From NCBI GenBank assembly GCA_037953625.1, contig CM075649.1:91951290-92015289 (forward strand): a stretch of DNA of 64,000 bases, given 5' to 3'. The notes under the pieces are model-generated. The model was not told where the DNA came from and made no database searches. It worked only from the letters and a program-made list of their open reading frames with translations. Within the stretch, counting starts at the first letter, position 1, and the number at the start of each line of letters is the position of its first letter. The position numbers and the translations under genes were made by a program. Positions 1 through 10,470 of this stretch are shown here, one piece after another. Source of the stretch: Crotalaria pallida. Lineage: Eukaryota; Streptophyta; Magnoliopsida; Fabales; Fabaceae.

Positions 1-563
1 AAAAACAGTAACAGCTCGTGTTACTCGAGTAGCCAAGTCATTACTCGAGTAACAAGTGTAATCAGTGTTCACTACTCGAGTAATCTGAGTTACTACTCGA
101 GTATTTACGCAAGGCTTCAAAATTCTACTCGAGTAATCAGCCCCTTAATCGATTATTTGCGCAAGACTGCAAAATTCTACTCGAGTAAACAAGTGGCTAA
201 TCGAGTAGTCAGTTCAAAAAAACACTTAAAAACTTGTTTTCTCAAAATCTAAACCTTTTCTTTCAAACCTTTAAGCCACCTATTGATTTTAGGCAAAGTG
301 AATACTCAAAATATGATATAATCATGCAATCAAAAGAGATTCACTACCCTCTAATAAACTCTACCCAAACTCATAAACTAAAAGACTTGTGAGGCTAAAG
401 ATAAAACAATAAAACATAAACTACCAAACTAAGTCTTCAGGAGTTGGCTCTCTCTTTATCACTTGATGTTTGTTGTTGCTTGTTGAGCTTGAACTTGATG
501 AACACATTTAAGCTTGTTCAAAACCTTTTGGCATTTATCAAAACATTCTTCATGGATCTTACA
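1..563 (-). repeat. 3' LTR of Copia-type gag-only element, cut by window edge
   Basis: Direct repeat of 4296-4858, ending at the same ATCTTACA boundary. The element reads on the minus strand, so this is the 3' LTR and its U3 end lies at 563. The 1735 bp right copy implies that about 1.17 kb of this LTR lies outside the window. Minus-strand LTR start TGTAAGATCC is immediately preceded by a polypurine tract. The two copies differ at a few bases, for example an ATCGAT word here where the right copy has a CGAG half-site. Confidence 0.88.
20..205. repeat. ACTCGAGTA palindrome array in LTR U3
   Basis: Six copies of CTCGAG in the context ACTCGAGTA/ACTCGAGTT, plus degenerate half-sites such as TAATCGAGTAG and one TTAATCGATTA. 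The same array recurs at 4311-4504 in the other LTR. On the minus strand it lies in U3, upstream of the TATA box seen in the right copy. Confidence 0.85.
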
Positions 564-578
564 ATCTCCCTCTTTTTG
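564..578 (-). other. Polypurine tract of Copia-type element
   Basis: On the minus strand this reads CAAAAAGAGGGAGAT and directly abuts the LTR start TGTAAG. Position and purine content are as expected for the plus-strand primer of reverse transcription. Confidence 0.8.
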
Positions 579-1265
579 AAAATGACAAACATGTTTTGAA
601 ATTATGAAGTTCATTGAAGTTGTTGATGCTTGAACCATTTGATCACTTGGTGAGACTCTTGCTCCCCCTCAATAAATGCTTTTGACATTTGAAATCCAAT
701 TGAGTTAAGCTTGATTCTCTCCCTATCTCCAACAACTTTGCTCAACCTACATAAAAACAACAAAAACAACCTTTCTCCAAACATACCATTTCATTTCACC
801 AAAAATGGTCAAAACATAATATTTCTCCCCTTTTTCAAAACATCATATTTCTCCCCCTTTTGGCATTATCAAAAAGAAATATATACCAATTGAAATATAA
901 GATCTAAGCCAAAAATAGAGAGATTAATAAGATATAACAACCAAAGCATGATAATCATCTAATAATCACTCAATGATACCAATTGAAACAATTGTATACC
1001 AATTGTAATACTAATTGTAAAACAATTGTAAGAATTTGATACCAATAGTATTATCTCAATAGTATAAACAATATCACATTATAAGAAATAATACCAATTG
1101 AGAGAACTATGAGCAATATCCAACAATATCAAATTGAAAATACCAATTGTATAATATCGAATGTTACCAATTTGTAGGATTTTCTCCTTAATAGCAATTG
1201 AAGAAGCAAATGAATGAATAACACATGAAAGTCCTTTTGCTCTTCAATCATACCTACAAAAACAA
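579..1265 (-). other. Non-coding 3' internal region with TACCAATTG repeats
   Basis: Lies between the gag stop and the polypurine tract. In an autonomous Copia element protease, integrase, RT and RNase H would lie here and span about 3 kb, but no such domain is visible. From about 930 to 1170 there is a dense, irregular repetition of ATACCAATTG, ACAATTG and CAATAGTAT. AATTG is itself close to the LTR/PBS junction word of this element. Confidence 0.55.
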
Positions 1266-3053
1266 TCATTCTTTGCTTTTTGGTATCCAAATGGTTTTGG
1301 ATCCATTTTTGTTAGTGTAGGGACTCTCACCCTTTTTCACCCAAACAAAATCTCCTTTAGGTATACCATGCACTTTAATATAACACACATTTGAAGTATG
1401 TCCATGAGTACCACAATAGAAACGTGTTGGTGCATTTGAAAAATCAACTTTAGAAAAATCAACAACATTTCTATTAGATTTACTCTTAGCATTAGTATAA
1501 CCCAAACCAAACTTGTTTGAATTTTCTCTTTGAAAATTTAACAAAGTGCGCAATCTAATATCACCACTTGTGAAACTTGCAAGCTTATTTTTCAAAATAG
1601 CATTTTCATCTTTGAGCAACTTGCAATTCTCACAATCAACCACATTATTCAATCTACTAGCACAATCACAAGAAGAACTAGCATATATAAGATCAAGAGT
1701 TTCATTTTGAAGATTAAGCTCATCAACTTGTTTTTGAAGATCTAAAATCTCTTGTTGATGTTTCAAAATGAGCTTCTTTCTTTCAATATTTTTCAAAGCT
1801 AGTTTCTTAAATTGTTCATGCATTTCTTCATAAGCATTATATAACATTTCATATTTAGAAGAAATTTCGGATTTTGTAAGACTTACATCACTTTCGTCGC
1901 TTTGTTCACTTGATTCATCATTTGAACTTTCCTCTTCATCATCTACTAGAGTTATCAAGTTGAGACAAGCGGCATCTTCATCATCCGAAGAACTATTTAA
2001 TGTGCTTTTCTTGTCTTTTTCATCATCACTATTCCAAACTATGTATGCCCTTTTAGTTTTCTTTTCTTTCTCCTTCTTCTTAAGATACTTAGAGCATGAG
2101 TACTTGAGATGACTGGGCTTTCCACATTCATGGCAAATTATACCTTCTTTTGTAGTCTTGGTCTTGTAGTGTGGGGAATTCTTCTCTTTACTTTTGTCTT
2201 TGTTCAACCTTCCTTTTCTCCTTAGAATCTTATTAAACTTTCTTAGTAGAAGTTTCATCTCTTCTTCATCAATGTCCGAATCGGTATCTTCATTATCATC
2301 ATCATCATCATCGAAACTCTCTTCCTTTTTATATGACCTTTGAGCTTTAAGAGCGATTCCTTTTCTTTCTTTGTTCTTGTCCGATTCTTCATGCATATGC
2401 AAACGTTCAAGCTCCATTTCATGTTCTTGAAGCTTTCTGAAAAGTGTTGCTAAGTCCATGGTGTCCAAGTCCTTTGATTCAACAATTGCGGTAACCTTGA
2501 GTTGCCATTCCCTACTTAGACATCTTAAAACTTTGTTAACAAGTTCACAATTCAAGAAAGTTTTACCAAGAGCAATGATATGATTAACAATATGAGTAAA
2601 ACGTTTTTGCATAAAACATATAGATTCATTAGGCAACATACGAAACAATTCATATTCATGCATCAAAGGATTTAATCTAGCACGCCTAACTTCACTAGTG
2701 CCTTCATGTGTGACTTGCAAGGTGTCCCACATTTCTTTGGCATCACAACATTGGGAGACTCTAAAGAACTCATCATAAGATAGAGCGGAGGTGATGATAT
2801 TCTTTGCTTTTAAATCATATTGAACTTTCCTTTTATCATCATCGGTCCACTTATCTTTGGGAGTAAGGGTAAGCACACCTTCTACATCTTTTGAGGGAAT
2901 ATAAGGACCATTTTCAATGGCTTCCCAAATGTTCACATCTATAGCTTCTATAAAGATTCTCATCCTAATTTTCCAATAACCATAACCCTCTCCACAAAAC
3001 ATAGGAGGGCGATTTATTGAAGCACCTTCACCACCAAAAGGTACGAATCCCAT
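1266..3053 (-). CDS. gag: Copia-type Gag (UBN2-like), 595 aa, complete ORF
   Basis: Capsid/nucleocapsid-like protein of a Ty1/copia retrotransposon; it would form cytoplasmic virus-like particles. The N-terminus (about residues 15-60) has the NRPPMFCGEGYGYWKIRM block typical of plant Copia gag (DUF4219), followed by a UBN2-like domain to about residue 215. An acidic D/E-rich stretch follows, then a canonical zinc knuckle CHECGKPSHLKYSC near residue 306 (CX2CX4HX4C). A coiled-coil-like leucine-rich segment lies near 400-470. Near residue 543 a second knuckle, CGTHGHTSNVC, lacks its first cysteine. The start ATG lies 57 nt downstream of the PBS. The ORF is open over its whole length but ends where protease would begin, so the element has gag only. 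Large non-autonomous gag-only elements are known in plants (TR-GAG class). Confidence 0.87.
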   Translation of the reverse strand: MGFVPFGGEGASINRPPMFCGEGYGYWKIRMRIFIEAIDVNIWEAIENGPYIPSKDVEGVLTLTPKDKWTDDDKRKVQYDLKAKNIITSALSYDEFFRVSQCCDAKEMWDTLQVTHEGTSEVRRARLNPLMHEYELFRMLPNESICFMQKRFTHIVNHIIALGKTFLNCELVNKVLRCLSREWQLKVTAIVESKDLDTMDLATLFRKLQEHEMELERLHMHEESDKNKERKGIALKAQRSYKKEESFDDDDDDNEDTDSDIDEEEMKLLLRKFNKILRRKGRLNKDKSKEKNSPHYKTKTTKEGIICHECGKPSHLKYSCSKYLKKKEKEKKTKRAYIVWNSDDEKDKKSTLNSSSDDEDAACLNLITLVDDEEESSNDESSEQSDESDVSLTKSEISSKYEMLYNAYEEMHEQFKKLALKNIERKKLILKHQQEILDLQKQVDELNLQNETLDLIYASSSCDCASRLNNVVDCENCKLLKDENAILKNKLASFTSGDIRLRTLLNFQRENSNKFGLGYTNAKSKSNRNVVDFSKVDFSNAPTRFYCGTHGHTSNVCYIKVHGIPKGDFVWVKKGESPYTNKNGSKTIWIPKSKE

Positions 3054-3109
3054 TGTAGTTTCTTCAAGGATCTTAACGAAAAAGCTCTATGCTCGTGTCT
3101 TTCGACCGA

Positions 3110-3121
3110 GCTCTGATACCA
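3110..3121 (-). other. Primer-binding site, initiator Met tRNA
   Basis: Minus strand TGGTATCAGAGC, the standard plant initiator-methionine tRNA complement, two bases inside the LTR end (TTCTCACA). This fixes the 5' LTR inner boundary at 3124 and the element orientation as minus. Confidence 0.88.
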
Positions 3122-3280
3122 ATTGTGAGAACCTACAATCGGTGAGTGAAACAACTAGGATACACTAGGAGAACACCTAGAAGGGGGGGTTGAATAGGTG
3201 TAAAAGAAACCTTGAAAGATTTTCACAAGAAACAAATCAAAACAATCAAAACAAATGATTTTCTTGAAATTTTCTTCTAT

Positions 3281-3366
3281 TAATCGATTAACAAGTCAAC
3301 TAATCGATTAATGCCGAATGATCAATTCAAACTAATCGATTAATGAAACCAATTACTCGATTAATC
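3281..3366. repeat. TTAATCGATTAA palindrome cluster in LTR leader
   Basis: Three ATTAATCGATTAA-type palindromes plus a hybrid site that combines ACTCGA with TTAAT. It lies close to the PBS end of the 5' LTR, within the transcribed region. It is the second palindrome cluster of this LTR and uses a different word from the U3 cluster. Confidence 0.75.
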
Positions 3367-4230
3367 AATGTTAAAATTGAAAAATCACTTTTCAATCAAA
3401 TATGAAAATCAATCAATTAACACATATGATCAGAGATAAAGCGGAATTGATTAACACCAATATTCTTATTGATTACCTAGGTTATGAAAATGATTTTCCC
3501 CAAATCAATTTTGCACAATTAAGATTAAATTCAATCAATTATGAAAAATCACTTTTTCTAGATTTTCAACCAAGAACACAATGAATAACAAGAATGTAAA
3601 GAGTTAAGAGTTTAGAGATACGACACAGTGATTTATCCTGGTTCACTTTCATCCACTTCAAAGCTACTCCAGTCCCCTCTTCAACCGAGAGAGATTCTTC
3701 ACTATGATGAATTAGAGTTTCTCAAATTACAAGTAAATGCCTCACAAGACTCCCTTCTTGCTAGCCTACAAGAGATACCACACCCTTGCCTTGTAACCCT
3801 ATTGATATCTAATCTAACCTCTTCTCTTGCTTGCCGATTCCCACAACAAGACTTCCAATGCTTTGAGATTCTTCAAAGACTTCCAATTGCTTGCTTCACA
3901 ACAAGGCTTCCAAGTGCTTGATGAAATGCCACACCAAGACTTCCAATATAACTTTGCTTGATTCACAACCATGACTTCCAATTGTTGTAGATAGCTTGCC
4001 TCTTGCAAAGATTACAACTCAAATAAAAACAAAATAACAATCCTATGAATCTCTTTCAAAAGCTATGAAAAGATCAACATGAGAGATTCAAGGTTCTTGA
4101 TCAAAGAATGTAAAAGTTAAAGCTTTGATCTTGAGAAAGTGAGAGAGAATAGAGTGGCTTTGATTCTTTGTAAAATTGATATAAAAATGATAGGTAATTG
4201 TAATAATGATTCACAAAGGTTAGGAAAAGG

Positions 4231-4238
4231 TTTATATA
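4231..4238 (-). promoter_or_regulatory. Putative TATA box of Copia-type LTR
   Basis: Minus strand TATATAAA, about 75 bp downstream (in element direction) of the CTCGAG array and about 620 bp into the LTR. Assigned from sequence and position only. Confidence 0.6.
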
Positions 4239-4310
4239 GAATACCCAAAAGTTAGGAATGGTTAGAAATGCTTTTGAGAAGAGAAAAACTCATTTAAAAA
4301 CAGTAACAGC

Positions 4311-4504
4311 TCGTGTTACTCGAGTAGCCAAGTCATTACTCGAGTAACAATTGTAATCAGTGTTCACTACTCGAGTAATCTGAGTTACTACTCGAGTATT
4401 TACACAAGGCTTCAAAATTCTACTCGAGTAATCAGCCCCTTAATCGAGTATTTGCGCAAGACTGCAAAATTCTACTCGAGTAAACAAGTGGCTAATCGAG
4501 TAGT
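4311..4504. repeat. ACTCGAGTA palindrome array, 5' LTR copy
   Basis: Equivalent of the array at 20-205. CTCGAG recurs six times with spacing of about 20-50 bp. At about 4441 this copy reads TTAATCGAGTATT where the left LTR has TTAATCGATTATT, so a half-site has been exchanged between sister LTRs. Confidence 0.85.
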
Positions 4505-4967
4505 CAGTTCAAAAAAACACTTAAAAATTAGTTTTCTCAAAATCTAAACCTTTTCTTTCAAACCTTTAAGCCACCTATTGATTTTAGGCAAAGTGAATAC
4601 TCAAAATATGATATAATCATGCAATCAAAAGAGATTCACTACCCTCTAATAAACTCTACCCAAACTCATAAACTAAAAGACTTGTGAGGCTAAAGATAAA
4701 ACAATAAAACATAAACTACCAAACTAAGTCTTCATGAGTTGGCTCTCTCTTTATCACTTGATGTTTGTTGTTGCTTGTTGAGCTTGAACTTGATGAACAC
4801 ATTTAAGCTTGTTCAAAACCTTTTGGCATTTATCAAAACATTCTTCATGGATCTTACACTCGTTTCGCCTCACACCCCTCGTCAGTAACCAATCGACCAC
4901 AACGAGTCGGTTCGTGTCAACCGATCATAAGCAATAACCAGTCTTCTCGGGTTTAAAGGACTTTGGA

Positions 4968-5232
4968 CCGACCTCGCATCGACGCCAAGGCATCTCGGCC
5001 TTCACGTACCTATCATCTCGTTAAAGAGGCTACACCGACCTCGCATCGACGCCAAGGCATCTTGGCCTCCACGTGCCTAGCATCTCATTAGCGCTGTGCC
5101 TAGCATCTCGTTAGAGAGGCTACACCGACCTCGCATCGACGCCAAGTCATCTCGGCCTCCACGTTCCTAGCATCTCGTTAAAGAGGCTACAGTGACCTCG
5201 CACCGATGCTAAGGCATCTCGACCTTCGCGTG
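4968..5232. repeat. Tandem repeat, ~70 bp unit, about four copies
   Basis: Successive units begin near ACCGACCTCGCATCGACGCC and end in CACGTRCCTAGCATCTCGTTA followed by AAGAGGCTAC. Four recognisable units, with an extra partial GTGCCTAGCATCTCGTTA insertion near 5096 and the last unit diverged (CTCGCACCGATGC). GC-rich compared with its surroundings. Confidence 0.8.
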
Positions 5233-6545
5233 TCGCAGCCTCTCGTCTTATTTGTCTCATTTCGAGTGGGTGCCTTCAAGGATCTGAGCGTTGAGGTCCT
5301 AACGGCCAACGTGACTTCGCCGTTGGATATGGAGAACAAGATTCTAGGAAGCTGGCTCTCATAGGCTGTTCCGCACCTAGGCGCACTATACCTCTCGCCC
5401 AGGTGCGCTGGTCGACTTTATGGTGCGAAAGTGCACCTCATCTGGGGGCAAATTTGTAAATTCCACCCTTGGAACTCATTATAAGCCACACAATCTGCAA
5501 GATTCTTAGAAAAGCTTTCCATACCAGACACAACATCAGACACTACGCATTCTTCTTCTTCTTCTTCTCTTCGCAAGCCCTAAGAAACCAAGAGTGAACC
5601 ACCATCATCATCAACTCCGTTCATCATCATCAACACCAAGTCAAACAAGAACACCACCCCATCTCCATAGCCAAGAACAAAGAGAACCAACCCCACCCCA
5701 CATCATCACACGATTTCCACCCTCCCCACCGAGGCAATGTTTTATTCTTCCTTTTCTCCTTCCAGATTCTAAGAGCCCCATTTATATTCATCATCATGGT
5801 AAATTCCATCCTCTCTTCCTCACACTCATCTCACGTATTTCTCTCTCCTTCTCAGTTGGGAAATTCAAACCCCACCTCTTAAAGAACCACACTCTTATGT
5901 TTTCTTCATTTTCATAGCTAGAAGGTATCAAGCTCATCCTCTTTCTTCTCACTACACACTTGGTGGCTCCTCGGTTGAAGTCGTAAGGAGCTAGGGCAAA
6001 AGCTAATGGCTAGGGTTTTTGGAGATTTAGTATATTTTCTACTTGGTTGAGGTAAGGAGTGGGTATTACCTTGACATAGGAAATAGTTTCTAGTTTTTTT
6101 CATAATGATGGCTAAGAATGTGTGCTTAGTTTAGGGATATGAACCATAGGTTAGTGAATGATGATAATATGGTGATTATGTAAATAAATGAAATGAACCC
6201 TAAATTGATAATTGTGTTTGAATGTAAATGCTAAATGTTAATTGTTATTATGAATGTTTAAATGATGAATATGAAATCAATGTGATACTTGTGAATGATT
6301 ATGTGCGGTAATTGTTATGTATGCTTGAGTGATTAGATGTAGTATATGTGGTAGTGTTAAATTAATAAATGTTAAATAAAATGAATTAGGGATAAGAACA
6401 TGAACCTACGAAAATGATTATGTAAATTGTGTTGAGTGCATGATAAATGTATGTTGAATGACGAATGAGATAATAAGAAAATGAAATGAACAATGGACTA
6501 AGTTAAAGAGAAGGCAGTCGAATTGATCGTTGGGGAATACCTGCA

Positions 6546-6850
6546 CACTAGGTGCCCTGCTAGGTGTTCCAAACGCCCCATCAGGCTAAACACCCCATTA
6601 GGTCCAAACGCCCCGTTAGGCGTCGGTGTACCCAATAGATCAATTCGCTACCAAATAAAAAGAGATTTGGATGAGAAAAAAAAGGAACTAAAGAAAATAA
6701 AGTTGAATATGAAAAAGAGCAAGATAAAAATGGGTGAAGTAATAAGCATAGTCCTAACGGGTGAAACCTAATAGGTGCCAAAATCCTGATGGGTGATAAA
6801 GTCCTTAATGGGTGTTCCAAATGCCCTAGTAGGTGAAATCAAATCCTAGT
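6546..6850. repeat. Degenerate repeat of CCCATTAGG / CCTAATGGG words
   Basis: The left part carries AAACGCCCCRTTAGG-type words. The right part carries the same idea in inverted form (TTAATGGGTG, CTAACGGGTG, CTGATGGGTG, CTAGTAGGTG). The two halves could pair as inverted repeats. No protein-coding logic seen. Confidence 0.55.
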
Positions 6851-6880
6851 GGTGCATATATGTGATTTGGGTCTAACATA

Positions 6881-8060
6881 TGATGTTTTAGAGCTTAATT
6901 TGACTCCCTTTTGCTTAGTTTTGGTTTGTTTCTTAAGTATTTTAGGTGGATTTTGTTTATTTTTTAATTAGTTTAGGAAATTTTATTCCCTTGAACATTT
7001 TGATCTGTTTTGGGTATGTTTCAGGTACTTTCGGAGCTTAAGTGAAGAAAATATTATTGGAGCTGAAAAGAGGATTATTATTGGAGCTGAAAATATTATT
7101 GCGCATGCAGCGGTGATTTCAGGACCATCAGACCTGGCGCGCCCAGGCGCGCGAACGTCGAGGAGGCCCAATTGGGCTGATTTCTAATGCGTTTTTTAGG
7201 GGATTAATTAGGATTTCGTTTTATCTTTTAAATATAGGTTTTAGAACTAGGTTAGGCAGCTTTTAGAGAGGGAGATTACATAATTTTAGAGAGTTTTAGA
7301 AGAGGAGAAGATCAAGGATTGGAAGATCCAAGGCTTTTCCATGGTAATCATGCATTCTTCTATTGCTTTTGTTCTTATTTTCATAATGTGTAACTAAAAC
7401 CCTTGTGTTAGGAATTGGTGAATTTGTATGGAATAGTTTATTGATTTTATGAATTGATGTTTTTCCATTTCTAAATCATGTGTTTGATTGCGTTTTATTT
7501 CCAATTCATAAATCTGGCCAATTTATGTCTTGTTTTGGATCTCTAATTCTTCAATTGAGAGATTAGGAATTAGAATAGGCCATGCCTTCGAACAATATAG
7601 TTATTCAACAAGTAGGGATACAACTGGGTAATTATATAACATGATTAATTCCCTGTTCTTAATTAAGATTATTCAATAGTTTAATCTCTTAAGGAATTAA
7701 GGATTATCTAATTGAATAAGAAACGGTAATTATAAAAGAGGGATCTAATAGTTACCAATTTAGGAATTTGTTCATGATTTAGGGAAAAACAGAGATTCAT
7801 GATAATAAAACAACACATACAATGAAACCATGTTCCTAACATCTTTCTCAAATCGCTCACAACTTCTATTTAATTTCTATTTTTAATTTATTTTCTATTT
7901 TTATTTCAATTCAATCTTAATTAGTTAGAAACCTATAGATTTTGCTTTTAACTACTCTTTGGTGAGAATTAATTGAACAATGTGCAATCCCTGAGGGACG
8001 ATATCTGGTCTTATTGACTATATTACTATCCGATCGAGTATACTTGCTAGAGAGTGAACA
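6881..8060 (+). repeat. Athila-type 5' LTR (single copy)
   Basis: Ends GAGTGAACA at 8060, six bases before an Athila-type PBS. The interior holds TCAGGTACTTTCGGAGC near 7020, which resembles the start region of Athila LTRs. It also has a GC-rich CGCGCCCAGGCGCG block (7137-7153) and a long AT-rich U5. The start is placed at TGATGTTTTA (6881) by resemblance to Athila LTR starts; without a second LTR this boundary is uncertain. Confidence 0.6.
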
Positions 8061-8066
8061 AGTTTT

Positions 8067-8084
8067 TGGCGCCGTTGCCGGGGA
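8067..8084 (+). other. Primer-binding site, Asp tRNA type (Athila)
   Basis: TGGCGCCGTTGCCGGGGA, the characteristic Athila primer-binding site, followed by the gag reading frame 143 bp downstream. Confidence 0.88.
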
Positions 8085-8226
8085 TTGAAATTCGTTTCAA
8101 TTAGTTTTCGGTACTTAGTAGTAGTTTTAGGTGAAATTTATTTATTTTAGTTAGTTTCTTGTCTCAACAGGTGCTGCATAATTTTTCTTTTGTTTTTGTG
8201 CTGTGCAGGAATTTATATCAATTTAA

Positions 8227-9930
8227 GTGCAAAGAGGAGAAAAATTCAGCACTAGAAGAGGGGAAAGACCAACATTGAAGATGGCTGGAGGAGGAGGATC
8301 TCGCGGATCCTCTCCGCATCCTCCTCCCAGGAAGACCTTGGCGGAATATGCAACTGTGGACCCGGACTTCCTTGCTTCTAGCATAGTCCGGCCAGCCATC
8401 ACTGCAACTTTATTCGTAATTGATCCACAATACTTTCACCTCATCATGCAGGATCAGTTCAATGGTGCGCTGAATCAAGACCCCAGGGACCATATCGCCA
8501 ACTTCCTGGGCATGCTCGGCTTCTTCAAGATCGAGGATGCTACGGATGAGGCCATCAGAATGAGGATGTTCCCTCTCTCACTGAGGGGCGAGGCGCTAAC
8601 TTGGGTGAACAACCAGGCACCAGGGAGTTTGTCTAGATGGAAAGTACTTGTCTCCAAATTCATGGATAAGTTTCTTCCAGCTGGGATGCAAGCGAAGCTG
8701 AGGCAAGACGTTCACTCATTCATGCAAGAGGACAACGAGCCGTTGCATGATGCTTGGCAGCGTTACAACCAGCTATTGAGGAGGTGCCCAATATATATGC
8801 AAGACTCGCAGCAGATTCAATTATTCTATAATGGGCTCAACTAATTCAATAATCAAAGCATGGATGATGCAGCAGCTGGTGGATCGCTGATGAAGAAGAC
8901 TGTTGAAGAGGCCAAGGAAGTTATTACAAACATGGCATTCTGCAGTAGTCAAGGATTGAGACCCAGGTGGAGCAGAGCGCCTTGAAGAGTCATGATCTGG
9001 ACTCTAGTCAAACCTAGATCTTAATCGAGCAGAACAAGCAAATGCAGTAGCAAATGGCTGCATTAATGAAGCAGATGAGCCAGATCAGCAAATTTGAAGT
9101 GCGACTTTTGTGGGGGGGGGGGGGTCACCGGAATGGTGATTGTGCTTTTGAAGTCAGTAAGGGTCCAGCCACCATTGAGGAGCAGGCCAAATTTGTGGGT
9201 GATGGAGTACCTAAAAATAACATGTACTCCAATATCCACAATCTGGGGCAAATCAGTCAGTCTCACACCTCAGGGTATAGCCCAGCACCCAATCCATCAC
9301 CGCCACAGACGCAAGGTTGGGAGAAAGCACTTGAAGCAATGGCTACCACAACCAATACATTCAAGGCAGAAGCTAGGGCGAATTTCGCCAATTAGGAAGT
9401 CAGCATTCACAACTTGGAGGTGCAATTGGCTCAAATAAACAATCAGATATCAGAGATTGCAACCAACTACAAGGAGCGATGCATGGCGGTAACCCTTCGA
9501 AGTGGCAAGTCGTATGAGGAGCCACAGAAGAAGGGTGATGCAACTGAGCTTGAGAAGAAGGATGCGGGGCCAAAGCAACCAAGTGGAAGAGGCTCAACTG
9601 CAAGGCAACAGACGCAGGATCCACCTGCGGATCAAGAGAAAGAGCAAGGCACACCCAAACCAGCACCATTACCTCCGAGGATTCCTTATCCTCAGAGGTG
9701 GAAGAAAGAGGACGACCAGAAACAATTCTCCAAGTTCTTGGAGATGCTACGGAAGGTGGAGATCAACATCCCGTTTGCAGAGGCTCTCTCACAAATGCCT
9801 ATGTACGCGAGATTCATGAAGGAGTTGTTGACAAAGAAGAAGAGGATGCTCACTGACGAGACGTTCCTCATAGCAGAGAAGTGCAGCAGCATCATCAAAT
9901 CCAACCTTCCACCAACCTTGCACAATGGTG
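8227..9930 (+). pseudogene. gag: Athila Gag pseudogene, truncated before protease
   Basis: Retrotrans_gag-type capsid of an Athila (Ty3/gypsy) element. 8227-8844 encodes the N-terminal capsid with ALTWVNNQAPGS and AWQRYNQLLRRCP blocks and ends at a TAA after FYNGLN. The same frame continues after this stop with the DDAAAGG segment, then hits more stops near 8980. 9054-9395 and 9414-9950 supply the middle and C-terminal parts: the VTLRSGK motif, a proline-rich linker, and the FAEALSQMPMYARFMKELL block that precedes protease in Athila. A run of 13 G at about 9111-9123 falls inside a CGGG-H-NGDC segment and shifts the frame. Homology stops near 9925. Protease, RT, integrase and the 3' LTR are absent. 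Confidence 0.82.
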
Positions 9931-10170
9931 CACCAAGTTATGATATGTGATGATGTTGGCCCTGCTGGCTTCTGGATATTGTGAATGAATGTTTTTATCA
10001 GGTTGCAGGAAAAACCTAAATTTTTGGAAAGATAAATAAACAAAGGAAACTCCGTCAAATTTTCACGGAGATTTTGATAAAAGAAATTGTTTCAAAAGAG
10101 GATTAAAAAGAAATTTTAAGTTCACTAAATTGCATTGGTATTTAAGGGTAGCTAAAAGTAAGGTGTTACA
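9931..10170. other. Unassigned sequence after Athila break
   Basis: AT-rich, with no recognisable protein. It ends AAGGTGTTACA at 10170, which looks like an LTR 3' end because a TGGTATCAGAG site follows at once. It may be the left LTR remnant of the small element at 10171-10470. Confidence 0.35.
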
Positions 10171-10470
10171 TTTGGTATCAGAGTTAGGGCTGGGTCGGTG
10201 TGCCAACGGGGATGTTGGGCCTCCAAGGGGGTGGATATAAGGTACGCCTTAGTCCCACATCGGCTGGTAAGGTGAACGAAGCATGCCTTATATAGGGCGT
10301 GGATACCTTACATCATGTGGACGCATTTTGAGGCTCACTACGCTACGACACGGTGAGACCAAGAGCAAAACCGTGAGGGTGAAGGATGCCCAAAGCGGAC
10401 AATATCCACGTGGCAGTGCCAGGGACCTAGTGCTCAGTACCGTACGACTGGCTGGGGCTGGGCTGTTACA
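10171..10470 (+). mobile_element. TRIM-like small LTR element remnant
   Basis: Starts with a Met-tRNA type PBS (TTTGGTATCAGAGTTAGG) directly after a TGTTACA terminus. It contains GTGTGCCAACGGGGATG, a CCCACATCGGCTGGTAAGG block and CCAAAGCGGACAATATC, and ends GGGCTGTTACA. These blocks resemble a widely dispersed short non-autonomous plant LTR element that has the same PBS and a CCCACATCGG promoter-like segment. No coding capacity is expected or seen. Matched LTRs were not found, so its limits are approximate. Confidence 0.5.

Larger units (their letters stand above)
3124..4858 (-). repeat. 5' LTR of Copia-type gag-only element, 1735 bp
   Basis: On the minus strand it starts TGTAAGATCC at 4858 and ends TTCTCACA at 3124, followed by the PBS. 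The outer 563 bp match the partial 3' LTR at the left window edge. U3 carries the CTCGAG array (4311-4504), followed by TATATAAA (4231-4238). The transcribed part carries a second palindrome cluster of TTAATCGATTAA type (3281-3366). The flanking base pairs are CTCGT on the right; the left flank is outside the window, so the duplication cannot be checked. Confidence 0.85.
4859..6880. other. Unassigned LTR-like sequence with tandem repeats
   Basis: Insertion site of the Copia-type element. It holds GC-rich sequence with a ~70 bp tandem repeat (4968-5232), then a possible plus-strand TATA (TTATAAGC, 5479-5486). A CTT-rich, leader-like stretch (5545-5600) and AT-rich sequence full of ATGAAT/ATGATG words (6100-6500) follow. 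It ends in a degenerate repeat (6546-6850). The order resembles an LTR followed by a leader, but I found no partner LTR, PBS or retroviral domain. The open frames here are low-complexity and not convincing genes. Confidence 0.4.

Noticed and set aside
5594..5917. 107-codon open frame rich in His, Ser and Pro
   Set aside because: Low-complexity CAT/CCA-rich leader-like sequence with no recognisable domain.
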